From the NCBI GenBank assembly GCA_033980235.1, contig CM067059.1:25147922-25211921 (forward strand): 64,000 nucleotides of DNA. Direction: 5' to 3'. Positions 1 to 13,900 of this stretch are shown here, piece by piece; the stretch's first letter is position 1, and each line of letters begins with the position of its first letter. The notes under the pieces were generated by a model. The model ran no database searches, was not told the DNA's origin, and was given only the letters and a program-made list of their open reading frames with translations. Both the position numbers and the translations under genes were made by a program. This DNA is from Diadema setosum. Taxonomy: Eukaryota > Echinodermata > Echinoidea > Diadematoida > Diadematidae.

Positions 1-2518
1 GGACTGAGGAGGAAGAGAACATAGGGAACATAATAACTAAGATATATATATATATCAAAATAAATAATGTAATCATCCATGATCAGGCTGACTGTAACAA
101 TATCTGACAAGAGTAAAATTCAACAAAATAGATTGATAGAAGCTTCACTGGTACGAACAGGACATGTATCTCCATGGTTAGAACGTTTTAAAGTTATACA
201 TGTCATGTTTACATGAAGCAGTGCGCATTGATCACAATGTCACATGCAACAAAGATGAGCTTAATGACGCCATCGCCTTACGAGCTCTCAATTGACTTAA
301 ACACAAATCTTCAGTAAATGTTACTTCTCGAAGAAGACACGTGTATAGCAAGAAAAAAGAAAAAAGAACGGAAGAAGACTGAATAATGACCTTGGGATCA
401 TATTATTGCGGTCGGAGTTGCAATAACTTTGCAGCAATGACTCTAAAGTGAATCAGGTTGTATAGATGATAAATTCTTGACCATGAACAGACATCAATGT
501 GTATAGACAAATCAATGTAAAAAATTTTAGACGATGACGTCATCTTCTCATGTGATTCACATTTGCGGTCAGATATGTTGCGGAAATTCATTTTAAAAAC
601 GAAAGATTACACGTAATATTCCGTTTGTCACTCTTCCCACCAAAGCATGAAAACATATTGAAACACCATTTCGTCATTATCAAAAACTCACATTAGATAT
701 ACATTTCATTTTGAAGGAAGGGCACGTTATGTCGAAATAGCAGTGTTCTCTTTAGAGCCGATATAGAGAAAACATTTCATTGATTGCGAGTGTTAGATTA
801 AACTACAGATCTCTGTGAGCCTACCAAAATATCGTAAAGGAAGGTACATGTATGTACGATACTTACATGAACACATTATAAATCTCACGTAATCATTATT
901 GTTCTCCTGCAAGACACGAACAATAATTTGCAACTATATGGAGTTGAGACCTCCATGTCCGCTATAAACGATATATACGGAACATAATCATCATTGATGT
1001 AATATTGATTGATGTGACATGTACTTTTAAGAAAAATATATTGATTATCATATTATATGAAATAAGATAAACGAATCACAAGAAAACTAAAAACAAAAAT
1101 CGCACATGATGACAAACAAAAAATATGACATGATAGCAATAGTGTATCTAATACTGCAACATAATATCGCCGAATTCCTTTGTTTTGTCATACCCTTTGT
1201 TACCCGACTGATCATATCAATGATTGACAGCTAAAATATTTACAAAATACAAATACTTACAATTCCAAAAGTTCTGCTCCTGGCACCAACAACTCGTCAG
1301 TATGATGTCTCGTTTACCACTGGTTATCCAGAGCGTAAGGGACTTGTAGTATATATAATGGAAAGATTATCATGATACATGGAAGCCAATTATCAAATTG
1401 TAATGCTTGACATTGTGTCAGGAGACAAACCAGCGATAACCCTTGAAACTTTTCCGGAGCACGCTCAGTGTCAATGCCATCGAGAGAAGTGTCCGATATA
1501 GGAAATCGACCCTGATTGTTCCCCGCCAGTATCTGATCCTAATTCTATTTGACCCCGAAATCAGATTCGGACAGTCAGGGCTGAGTGAGCTCCGACCAAA
1601 CTCGGTCGGTATAACCGTCGGCAAAGACACGCCATCTACATAACAACCAAGAACAAATTTAACTCCGATATTACCACGAACGATTGTGGTTGATTCCACG
1701 ACAAATTATTGTTGGATTGGGAGCTTTGTTTGCGTTTGCAGGTTTTGTTTGCTTTTATATTTTTGTTTTTGTGTTCTTTTGTTTTGTTTTTGTCTTTTGT
1801 TTTTCAAAATTGACCAGTCAAAAGGCTGTCTCAAGATAAAGTTTGTTGGTGCGTTGTCAGAGAGTGAGAGAAATCAGAAAGCTCTAAAACTGTATTATGT
1901 TATTTTAAACAAAATATCGAAAAACGTGTGCTTATTGTGGGCAGCCATTCAATTTACAGTGTTGTTGTGCGTGTGTGTGAGTGTGTGTGTGTGTGTGTAT
2001 GCGTATGTCTCTTTCTGTCTCTCTTTCTCCTTCCCTTTCGATCTCTCTTTTCTCTCTTGCTATTTTTTTTTTCTTCTCACACTCTTTTCCTCTCTTTTTC
2101 CCTACATTTTCTCGCACTCCCGTTCGACGAACTTATTTCCATATAGGGGCCTACATGTCTTAAGCTTGCACTGCTTGACAAGGGCAGGCTAATGTAATAT
2201 AAGCATAGAAACAGTATTCACCACTATGTCATAAAATGCATTTGCACGTGTGTGTGTCTGTGTGTGTTTTGTGTATCTGTGTTCTGGTTTGGGTTGGGTT
2301 TTTTTTTTTGCGTGAAGTGCGAAAAATTGATTTTACAACCGATAGGAAATAAGACTACAGCATAACAACGAAATAACAAATTTAGGAGAATTACAAGCAG
2401 TTCCTCAAACTTTGCAGATAATTCATCGAGTCTATATGTTCGATTCGTGAAACGCGGTCTTCCATCACGGAGCAAATTTCGGTGCCTCCGAACTGTGAGT
2501 TGCACAGAACACGAGTGC

Positions 2519-2546
2519 CGAGCCAAGGCGAAACCGCCTTGGCTCG
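2519..2546. repeat. Perfect 12-bp inverted repeat (hairpin)
   Basis: CGAGCCAAGGCG, a 4-base loop aaac, then CGCCTTGGCTCG. It lies in a CpG-rich patch next to GCATGCGCA. Function unknown. Confidence 0.85.
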
Positions 2547-3537
2547 AGAGCGCATGCGCAAGCAGAAGCTCCATCAAGTGGCTGTGTCTCCCGGACTACA
2601 AATTGACAGGAATATAATAGCAGAGACAACGATCCTCAGAAGTTTGACGAATAAAAAGAAATAAAGAACGTCCAATTCTCCCTTATAATCAAAAGTGGAT
2701 AGGGGCATACGTCTCGGAAACAAACCCCTCTAACAGACTTTAAGATTAATCATGGATTTAATCAAACTGATTCATGCTTTCATATTCAAATCGCCTCCAA
2801 CGAAACTGTACACTATTCAGCTATTACTCATATCAATAACAGTGTCATCTGATATATAGTCTTCAAATTATCAAGGACAAAAAGTGGGAAATGTGTTTAT
2901 GTAACATCTAGTAGATAGCTGGGAGTCGACAAGTGCAAGGGGAAGAGAGAGTGACGGGGATTGGGAAAAATCATCATTTATAGGTTACAAGATTAGAATT
3001 CAGGGGCAGCTATGGAGAGCTGGTGGAGAGGGGGTCTTTGGTCAATATACAATATGACCATATTCTGTCTAGATGTATTTTGTATTTTTTTTATTTCAGT
3101 CATTATATTTTACTGACTGGAATGTCAAGTGTCAAATATCAAATTTTGTTTCTCATGCATGATATCATATTTGTATGCAACATTACACGAGAGTCCGAAA
3201 CATATATGTCAGAAGCAAGTCGATGGAATGCTTTATATTTCATGTTTAAATGTGGAAGAATAAAGACTGTTGAAAAAAAAAAGTGGGATGAATGCGTGAG
3301 ACCGATTCCGCCTTCACAAATCCCCCCCCCCCCCCCCTGCCCACTCTTGATCCCTCTTGTGTATTTAGCATTTCGGAAATCGGAAAATCCCTTTCGAAAT
3401 ACAGTCGGTGAGGAATCCTTACTACCTGTAATACGCTTGCAATGGGGAATTCTCAATCTGGGGATATTCTTTTTGACTCGCGGATTGAAGCTGACTGCTC
3501 ACTGGCACGGTTTCTTTAAAAGCATAATATATTATGG

Positions 3538-3680
3538 CTAATAAGCCAGTTAACGCTAGTCTGCAGTGACCTCTTGAACCACAGAATTTACCAAACACGT
3601 GATTATGGCTATAAAAATAAGCCAGTTAACGTTAGCCTGCAGTGACCTCTCGAACCACAGAATTTACAAAACACGTGATA
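3538..3680. repeat. Tandem duplication, about 70 bp x 2
   Basis: Two adjacent copies share aagccagttaacg, ctgcagtgacctct and ccacagaattta, each ending with acacgtgat (an E-box CACGTG). A few substitutions and a small insertion separate them. Confidence 0.85.
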
Positions 3681-4739
3681 ATCTTTTAGAAGAGCATTAA
3701 AAAAGAAAAGCCAAGCAGAAAGTGGTACCCATACGTAAGAGCTGCATACATTTTTTTTTTTTTTTTTTTGTTAATTTTGTTGAAAGAATACACATTTACC
3801 TGTATACTCCTATGGGCACTCAGTTCACGGTTATTTCTAACACAGCGTTCATGAAGACCTATCTGTTGTTGTTGTTGTTGTTTTCTAAATACAGTGTTGT
3901 ACATCAGTTACAAGTCAATTTCAAGGGAAAGTCTGCAATGAACTTTGTCTGCACATGCTCAACCTAGAACCTTGAAGTATGGATCCCTTTCATCAGCTCC
4001 CACTGGAACTAGGCCTATATATCCCGGGATGGGTGAAGTGTCGTGCGTCAGCGAGAGGTAACATGGTGCACAGGATGATTTTAAATGTCACTAATGTACA
4101 ATAAAAGTGGCTGCGTGCATAGTGTAAGTAAAAACATGCCTCTTTGCCTATTTATAGACCATGTGTGACCCAACATGAGGCTGCATCACTTGGATGAAAG
4201 CAAAGACAACCCTTCTGAATGTTGATGGGCTGGTAATCTCGACCACAGGCCAGGCAGATGGTTCCTATCCTGGTTCTGACAGCTCGGGGGAAAAGGAAAT
4301 CAAATTGCAACTGTGAACTGGCTGATGAATCTACTCTTTTAAACCACCTGACCGATTGTCGTGGATTGGGTGGTTCTCAAACTAGATTGATTAATCTATA
4401 ATTGTTTGACTGGGACAACTAGGCCTAATGGTTTGATTAACATAAGTTTACGAATCCTCCTCGATAACTTCAATACCACATTCGCCGCTGACACTTAACA
4501 AAGTATAACTCTTAACGACGACCATGAAAATATAATCGAGTGAACTCGGTCACGTTCAGCTTCTACTGAATGATGTACCGCCAACAACAGGGAGGTTCTC
4601 CCTCCCACCTTCCTGACGAATGTTACGTAACAGAATTTCACATACTGCATGTGATGTTTGATCATAGAGCTGTATTTGTGTTTGATACACACTTTTTCAA
4701 GGCTCTGCTTTTAATTTCGAGTAAGAGCGTCCTCTTTAG

Positions 4740-4883
4740 TGCTAAAACCGACTTGCGACTACTGAAGCTCTTACGTTAGGACCTGGGGATTTTGGTCGGA
4801 TCTCTGGGTCGGTGTCACGTTTCATTTCCACATTTTGGAATTGGTGATTTGAAAATATCACCTCTTCCCGACAAGTCAGAAAG
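4740..4883 (+). promoter_or_regulatory. Probable DRAP1 5'UTR / core promoter region
   Basis: The segment just before the DRAP1 ATG has more CpG (gaccgac, ggtcgg, ctcttacg) than the surrounding AT-rich DNA. No TATA box is evident at a suitable distance. The transcription start is not visible in sequence; the extent is a guess. Confidence 0.3.
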
Positions 4884-4925
4884 ATGCCAAGTAAAAAGAA
4901 AAAGTACAATGCTCGATTTCCTCCT
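4884..4925 (+). CDS. DRAP1: DRAP1 coding exon 1
   Basis: Encodes residues 1-14 (MPSKKKKYNARFPP) and ends at donor gtgagt in phase 0. The KKKK cluster is basic and could help nuclear import (inference). Confidence 0.95.
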
Positions 4926-7900
4926 GTGAGTATCATTATGTTTAGTGCAGCTCTTTGAATACTGTCACGCAATGATATGACGTGTCCCATGTACTGAAAA
5001 TTATGTTGGATTGTCAATCGTGACGTGCTACGTACATGCATCGTATGATTCGTAGTTTACATAGCACCGCATAGACGCTAGCTAGTCTAGTTAATATAGC
5101 TCACAGCTCACGCTCACAACACTGTTCTTCTATCACTATTGCGGTCAGCGTGACAGCATCGGCTAAAGATATGTCTGTATTCGCATTTCTTCCGTGTCAA
5201 GATTGAGTGTCGTGTTGCATGTTGCCAGAATTTATTCAATCCTTGCCAATGGCATGCCCGTTGGACCTTGTCATTTCTGTTTGTATGAAATTGCGATATC
5301 TAGGTTCTAGACCAATCAATTAGGACATTTTTCCAGCGCTCCTCTGCTCTGTCTAGCTAGGTCTAACGTTATATTAGATGTGGATACCCTACTTAATAAT
5401 AATAGACAAATGTACGAACTACAACTTACATACAAGGGACGTAGCGTCTAGAGAATTCTAACATTCATTAGTATCGGCACCGGCCCGGCGCGGCACCAAG
5501 GTTGAACCGTGTGCAAAAGCGCAAGCATATGTCTAGCTATATTCTACATGTAGCAGGCAGTCAAAATTTGGACAGTGTTGTCATTTTTTTTTTGCTTGCG
5601 GTATTTTCAACTTTCTGGACAAAAAAAAAAAAAAAAAATGTCTGTGCTGCTGGAGGAGTTTTAACTAAACATTTTTTCACTTTCAGTGTGATAGTATCTA
5701 TATGTCCACCTCGGATAAGAAAATACTTTTGCGCCTCCACAGGCTCTACAAAAATGACCTAAAAGTCATTAGAAAATTAGGTTGCACTCATCTCCATCTC
5801 CATCTCCCCAAGTCAATATTTCAATTTACAGACTGGTATATTCAGTTAGTCCATCTTTCCCAGCCCAGGACTTTTTGATGAGCCTTCTTTGACCACAAAT
5901 AGTGACATCATTGTCACGAACGTTGCAGGATGAGTATATGGGACATTGCATGCACATAGGTTTTCACCCTTTCTGTATGCATAGGTTCATGTTTAGCTGA
6001 AGTAAAAGACAGTGAGTGGATGGGTTATAGTGGCCTCTAGTGCTCTTGAAAGGTTAACCAGTTTTGGAGTTTGTCTCACTGTAGTTTCCTTCGGACTATC
6101 ATTTCATTGCTCCAAAAGAGGAACATAGAAATCATCCATCTCTAATTATGTCTTCTGTTGGGAACGATAGAAAAAGAAAAGAAAGAAAAAACAGTATCTA
6201 GAAATAGGGACATCAAACATTTAGAAGACTATTGTAAAAGATGTGTTCCTTTACTGCATGTTTATAACAGTGCAGTAACATTTTCTTGTTCTTTGATATT
6301 GCAGGCTCGCATCAAGAAAATCATGCAGAAAGACGAGGATGTTGGAAAAGTGGCAGCTCCAGTCCCAGTACTCATTTGTATCCTTTCTTCATCATCATTT
6401 CTGATGGTGCGAGACCCCCGTATGCTGTAGACAGTCATATTTAAAGGCATAATTTACCATTTGCAGATGAAACAAAAACCCAGCATTAGTGCTGTTAAAT
6501 AGTTCTAAAATGTGAGTTAGGGATGGAAACAACCACTGTCAAAATTTGAATCCGTATATTCAATGTTACATGTTGTTAAATACACAGAATGTGAACAATA
6601 GTCGTAATAAAGATGTTTCCAGACTAAACCGTATACAGTTACTGTTTATTGAGAAAAACCCTGATATCTCCTTATATTTTAGGTATTATTGCAAATATTT
6701 CATATGGTAGGATGTTTTGTGATACAACAGACCTACACATATGCATCAAATGTGCTATCTTGAACATTTTTGAAATCACTGCTCCCAAAGGTAAACTGGA
6801 CCTTTAATGTTTTAGCATGCATCATTCTAGTGAGTGCCAGGATGTGAACGAGAGAGTAAAAATATTGCTTAATGTGGCCCTGTTTTTATGACCACTGGGA
6901 TTAAATATTCTTTATTGCCACTGGTATGATTTCATATGAGATGACATGTATGTTTATGGAAGTACGCTTTCATAATTATAGAGAATCCACAAAATGTGTA
7001 CATGAAATTTGATCAGAGAGACAGAAAGAGTATCAGACATGATGGACAGAAGATTTGGGAAAGTAGTAAGAAAATGAGATCAAGAGTAATAATGAGGGAG
7101 AGGGAGGTGGAGCGAAAGGATCGGAAAGTGAAGGGAAAAAGAGGACAACATCACATTGGTCGGTTTTTTTTTTTTTTTTTGTTGTATATAACTAGCATTT
7201 AGTTAGCACAATGAGTCTCCAAACCACTGACAAATAGGGAGAGATTGATGATATTCACTTTCATGCCAGCAGATGCCTTTATCCTTGACAAAGAATCTTC
7301 CTTGTGTGTTTGTGCACTTCAGCTAAGGCACTTGAAATATTTGTGGAGGCTCTGATTACGAAGTCATCGGAGCATACCCTGTCCAGGAATGCCAAGACAT
7401 TGACAACGTCACACATGTAAGTAAACACCAAGGTATGAAAGTTGATGCCCTGTGCGAAACTGTCCCATTAAATCATATTGATGAAGACAAGTAGCTCCTT
7501 CTATCCCCCTTGGCACAAAATTTGTCACATTTAGTGTACGATGTGTTGGTTTTCTTGTCATTTTCCTCGTGGTTTGTAACATGATGTTGCTAGTAAGACC
7601 AGAGTTGTATTTTTGGTAGACTGGTATGTGGGATATTTTGAATGTATGCAGATTGTGCAAGTTAGAGATGTATCAGCCATATCATTTTAATGTTGTTTTA
7701 GAATGAATAAACCATTTCCATTCATCTTTTTTTTTTTTATTAGTCATTTGAGTCCTTTTGATGACTGTGAGAGATTCAGTCATCCCACTCACTGGATCTT
7801 TGTGAAGGACTAAAAAGAAGATTTTTAAAAAAAAAATTTAAGTGAATGAAATATTGATAGACGTCAATTCCACCGAAAGGTTGCATTTTATGAAAATCAA

Positions 7901-10900
7901 ACTATTGAGTATAGATGACTAATGAAGCTTAATTAGATGATCTGGTATTGTTAGCTCACCTGAGCCAAAGGCTCAAGTGAGCTATTGCGATCGCCCTTCG
8001 TCCAGCGTCCGGCGTCCGGCGTCCGTCGTCCGTCGTGCGTAAACTTTTTACATTTTCATCTTCTTCTTGAAAACCCCAAGACCGATTTTCATCAAACTTG
8101 GCAGGTAGCATCCCTAGGGGGTTAGGAACTAAATTTGTTAGAATGGGCACCATGCCCCACCCAGGGGGCCCCCAGGGGGGCCCAAACCCCCAAAAATTAA
8201 GGAATCTGTAAAAATCTCCTTCTCTAGAACCAGAAGTGATAGAGCTAAGTTAATACTATGAGTTAGTACATTTATGACTGTAGTTTCATGTTTGTTCATG
8301 GCAGAATCAGGGGTGCCCCCCTTGGGACCCAGGAGAGGGGGTGGAGAGGGGTCCTAATGGGGCCTAAATTGTACATTTTCATCTTCTTCTTGAGAACCCC
8401 ATGACCCATTCTCACCAAACTTGGCAGGTAGCATCCCTAGGGGGTTAGGATCTCATTTTGTTAAAATGGGCACCATGCCCCACCCAGGGGCCCCCAGGGA
8501 TGCCCAAGCCCCCCAAAAATGAAGGAATCTTTAAAAATCTTCTCTAAGATAAGCTAAGATAATACTATGAGTGAGTACATTAATGACTGTAGTTTCAAAT
8601 TTGTTCATGGCAGATCCAGGGGTGCCCCTCTTGGGGGCAGGGGGGGGGGGGGGGGGTTGGGAAGGTCCAAATGGGGGCCTGAATTGTACATTTTCATCTT
8701 CTTCCTGAAAACCTCATGATGGATTTTCGTCAAACTTGGCAGGTAGCATCCCTAGGGGGTCAGGATCTCAATTTATCAAAGTGGGCACCATGCGCCACCC
8801 AGTGGGCCCCAGGGGGCCCAAACCCCCCCCCCCCCCCCAATATGAAGGAATCTTTAAAAATCTTCTCTAAGATAAGCTAAGATAATACTGTGAGTGAGTA
8901 CATTAATGACTTTAGTTTCAACTTTGTTCATGGCAGATCCAGGGGTGCTCCTTTTGGGGGTGGGGGGGGGGGGGTTGGGAAGGTCCAAATGGGGGCCTGA
9001 ATTGTACATTTTCATCTTCTTCCTGAAAACCTCATGATGGATTTTTGTCAAACTTGGCAGGTAGCATCCCTAGGGGGTCAGGATCTCAATTTATCAAAGT
9101 GGGCACCATGCCCCACCCAGTGGGCCCCAGTGGGCCCCAATCCCCCCAAATTAAGGAATCTTTAAAAATTTTGGCCCTTATTGTATATTTTCATGTTCTA
9201 CTTGAGAATGCCTGGTCAAATTTTAGTAAAGCTGTGAATATAGATTAGTGACTGCGTGAAAGGTGAACTTGCGATACTCAGGTGAGCGCTAGACCCGCTG
9301 GTCTCTTGTTTACTCAAAGCAGCCTTTCACAACGGATATTTTGATACCTCATTTGTGAACATCTGTGAACGTGGAGAGGAGTTATGTCCGAAAAACCAAC
9401 CTTTTTTCATGAAAATTGCCAATTTTTGCAGAAATTATGTATCATTTCTGATACACTATCATGACCATAATACAGTTTGTGTAATTCTCAGATGGCTTAT
9501 TTTCTGAATGTTCTTTGGTCATAGATTGGTTTTATGATGTTCTAGAACTTGTTCCGGCATCAGTAAATATTATTCTCTCAATCTCAAAATGTGGTAGTTG
9601 ATAGCGTCCCATAAGTCACGTTTTTGTGTCCCATCAGTCACACTGGTTTTCCCTATCCTGCTACTGTACCAATGAGTAGATATTCATACCACTTGGCTCA
9701 GGGTAAGCACCAACTCTTTGCTACATTCAGGAAAGAAAATATCTTTCCAGAGACTCTGTGTGTAAGAATATTTTAGAACTTACTTTCCCATGTGAAAAAC
9801 GGTGGTCCTCAGATGTCCCATAAGTCACGACAGCAAGTTTTCGTTGCTGTATGTAATGCAATGATACTTTTCAAACTAAGTATGGTGTTTTCATAAACTG
9901 TGATATGATAGATCTAACCATGAACTGAGAAAAATGCATTTGATGCAACTATTTTCTCAAAATACTGGTTTGAAATTGCCAAAAATTGTCACTTTGTCCC
10001 ATAAGTCACAATGGAATTGACCACGAGCATATTCTGCATATTGTACGTAAAGAGCACTGTTTCATTTAGACGAGAATATGGTATAGGGACTGTAACATGA
10101 TGGGTTTTTGTTGGCATAACTTGTAGAGTGTGTAAATAAGTGCCGAAGAAGAACCATACATAGCCCTGCTGTACAGTTGGTTGGCATACTAGTCTAACTG
10201 GAATACTGACTGGCACGAGATAGCCATAGTAGCTACTGATAGCATCGCCCCTCCCTTTCGTCTCTCTCTCTCCATCCCATGCTCACTTGGCTGTATTAAA
10301 GATTTTATAAAGAACTAGAAAAGCACTTTGAGAGTGCAGACCTCCACGAAGCAGCTCATTTCCACCCATACACACACGCTGAAAATTGCCCAATTTTCCA
10401 ACATAGAAACCTCTTGTTTATGTCATCAGTTTCCAGCTGTGCGGTCCTTTCCCCGAGCAGAGCACATGCTTTAGAGCACGTATACAAACCTCAAATATGC
10501 GTAGTTTGAACTCCTGAGCCAAAAGATTAGAAACCTTCAAACCAAATCCATTCAAATTCCCTTTTAAATCAGTACCAAAAATGTAATCATCTGTTCCTTG
10601 TGTCATTATCATCTGTTACTGCGAATTTCATTCAAATCTGTTCCCAACTTTTTCTCTTTTTTTTTCAAACTGACAAAGAAACAAACCAACGCTGATGAAA
10701 CATAACCTCCTTCCTTGGTCGAGGTAATTATTGACTCATGTCTTGACTCCCTCTGCAGAAAGCAGTGCATTGAGCAGGAGAGCAAGTTTGACTTCCTGAG
10801 AGACCTGGTGGAGAACGTACCAACCATATCTTGTGAGGATGAGGAACCAAATCACAGTGGATCCTACTCTGCTGAGAAGCACGCTAACTCAAGGTAGTCC

Positions 10901-13900
10901 ATAAGAGGACTTGTATTGTTATACAAGTTTGTTGTTTTGGGTGTTTATTTTTGTACAGCCAGAAGACCCATGTTTCTTTATTGCAATATTTGTACTATGG
11001 TACTTGCTTACCTAAATACATTTCTTTTCTTTTCTTTTTAAATTTTCTCCTATTTTCCTGGGAGCATTAATATTATTTCAAGTGGCATGTATGTACCCTA
11101 TCATGACAAGCATGTAATACTGTACAAGCTGAAATTTTCGCGTACAGATATTTTCGCAAATTGCTACTTGGAGGACATTTTCGCGTGTTGTTAATTACGC
11201 GGTTGAGAGGGTCTAACTGAACTTACTTGAACTCTCACAAAAAAACTTGAGTTGTCCAAACTAAAAGTACCTTACACGTGTAAGTACTAGTACTTTCTCA
11301 GTTTGAAAGTAAAACAAATATCAAAAAGAAATACTTTACAAGGACTTTCGAAATTCGTGCTGGACATCTACAGGCGAACACCAAGAATGCAGCTGCAAGA
11401 GTAGACTGAACGCACTTTAAACAGCTATAGCTAGCTGTACTGTGCAAAGTGCGTGCACAGTCGACAAGTTGAAGGCTAGCTAGGGCATTAAAAGTGGACG
11501 TTAAAATAACACGCACGATGAAAATGGATACGTGCTTGTAATGCTTATAAAACAACATTATTATGGTCTACTTTTCTGTTAAATGGTAAGAGGATGCATC
11601 ACGCCAGCATGCTGTTGTAATCCATGCAATAATAATCCACACTACCTCAGCTTTGTGTACGTAGCTTGGTCAATCCTCCTCGTACATATGGCTCAGCTCA
11701 CGATAGCTGTGTGCTAGACCTACGTACGTAGCTACACTAGCTACGAGTACTAGTAGTGTACTGTACGGCACTATAATTTTGGCGCGATCCTGCAGCACAT
11801 GGCATGGCTTGATTTTCATTTCCCTGCGTTGTTATTATTTGTTATTTTTGCGGTTCAAAGGCGATTCGCGAAATTCGCAAAAATAAAACCACTGCAAAAA
11901 TTTTAACTCGTACAGTGTAACTATTAAGGGATTTCCAAATTCAAAGAGACTTGTTTGATATCATGAGATGCACCTTGGCTGAAGTGAATGAAATGTTAAG
12001 CTAAGCTGACTCCCCCACTCCCCCCCCCCCCTCCCTTCATGTTGTGGAGGTCATATTCCCCACGTTCACATTGGTCCCCGCAACGCGGGGAAAGTCCCGA
12101 GCTGTGGGACTTTCTCCTCAAAAACCATAATGCGAACGCTCGCTGGGACTTGTCCCCTCGTCCCCGCGAAGCAAGTCGGGTACGGGGACAGGATTTGGAG
12201 GGGAGAGTGACCTTGGGGCGCAATTGATAGGGTCCAGCTGTGGTCATCAAATATGCGCATGCGCCATGCCTGGATTTAAGTGGCAGGGCTCGCTCCAAGC
12301 CCCAAAATGCCCCCACAGCTCGGGGACAGATGAGATACTAATGTGAACGGTCAGTCGTAAAAAAGATAAGATCTCTTGTGGCTGTCCCCGCGACGCGGGG
12401 ACCAATGTGAACGCGGGGATTGATTCAAAACTCATGCCCAACATCATGCAGAATTTGATTTATAGAAAACATTTCCAGATAGTAATTGTGTTTAGGAGAA
12501 ACATGGTACTAAGGCACTTTCAGATCTAGCAAAAACAAACAAACAAACCCAAGAATTATTAGATTAGAAGGAAACATGTTTTGAAATCACATTTTCAATT
12601 TTTTTCTTTTGTTCCTATGAAAAGGATGTCTGTCTTTTACTTTGAAGAAAAACAGAGCAATCAGATTCCCAAATTTACCCTGTAGAAATGAACAATGAGA
12701 TACAGTAATTGTATCAAAGAGAATTTTAGATATATTTTGTAAGTCGTGTAAGGGTCTAAAGCAGATTTTGCACAAAGGAGCAGCCAGTTGTTATCATGGA
12801 ACCTATTTTGTTTTCCTTTGTCACGTGTACCTAGGAGAAAGCATGGAATAAATAGGAATACCTCGGCTCAGAGCAGCATACAGTCTGTTGACGAAACGTC
12901 ATCTGATGAGGTGAGTGACATTGCCAATTGTGTTACAGGTCATGAAAAGTCATTTTCTCTGTTAAAAAAAAAAGAAATGGTGCATTCCTTCTGCACGCAA
13001 TCTCAGCTCATAATGCCACAGGGGTAATGTGTCGCTTATTGCCTTTTATATGCCTCCGCCACGAAGTGGTGCCGGAGGCATTATGTTTTCGGGTTGTCCG
13101 TCCGTCCTTCCGTCCGTCTGTCCTTCCGTCCGTCCGTAATGAATTTTGTGGACAGGGTAACTACCAAAATCTTTTGAGGTATCCTAATGAAACTTGGCAT
13201 GTATGTGCATAAGGGGGTGATGTTGTGCCTATCAACTTTTGGGTGCACATGCTCAAGGTCAAAGGTCAAAAGGTCAAGATCAAATGCTTAAAATTTTACT
13301 ATTTCCCCCATATCTATGCCATGCCTGAAGGTATTTTCTTGAAACTTAGTGTATACATGTATTACTCAATCAAGATTCTCTAGTGAAAGTTTGGAATCAT
13401 GCGGTCAAAGGTCAAAGGTCAAAAGGTCAAGTAAAAAATGTGAAATTTAACTTTTTTCTCCGTATCTTGGAAAAAGTTCAAGGTATCTTCATGGAACATA
13501 GTACAGTTGAACCTCTATTATCCGGCCTCCCTTTATCGGATCTCTCTATTATCCGGACGCAATCTCGCCGTGATTTTTTTTTATAATAATTACGGGAAGA
13601 AAGGGGGATTCCTAACTCCTTGAGAACTCCTACCCAAACACACATGAATTACATATTACTTCCAATATGATTAACATACATTGCATCAAATTTCCTTCCA
13701 AATTGCTTACCTTCAGACATTTCAACATCCCGAAACATCCCCAAATGTAACAATGAAAAGGTTGCAGTATACACATTACCACATGTGGTACTACAATGGG
13801 CTACATCAGTACATGTGTATGTATATTATGTACATGTATAAAGCATTGAGTCTCCCGTATCCGGCCAAATCCCTTATCCGGATGAGCCCCGGTACCGACT

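Larger units (their letters stand above)
1..4739. other. Upstream DNA without a recognised gene
   Basis: AT-rich sequence with a (GT)n tract near 1968-1998, a pyrimidine-rich run to about 2110, C and T homopolymers, and a short tandem duplication at 3538-3680. Two higher-GC islands (about 1430-1640 and 2440-2590) hold short open frames, mainly on the - strand, that I cannot assign to a family. Confidence 0.5.

Noticed and set aside
1418..1699. 93-codon open frame on the - strand in a GC-richer patch
   Set aside because: No recognised motif, domain or clear splice sites; not enough to call a gene.
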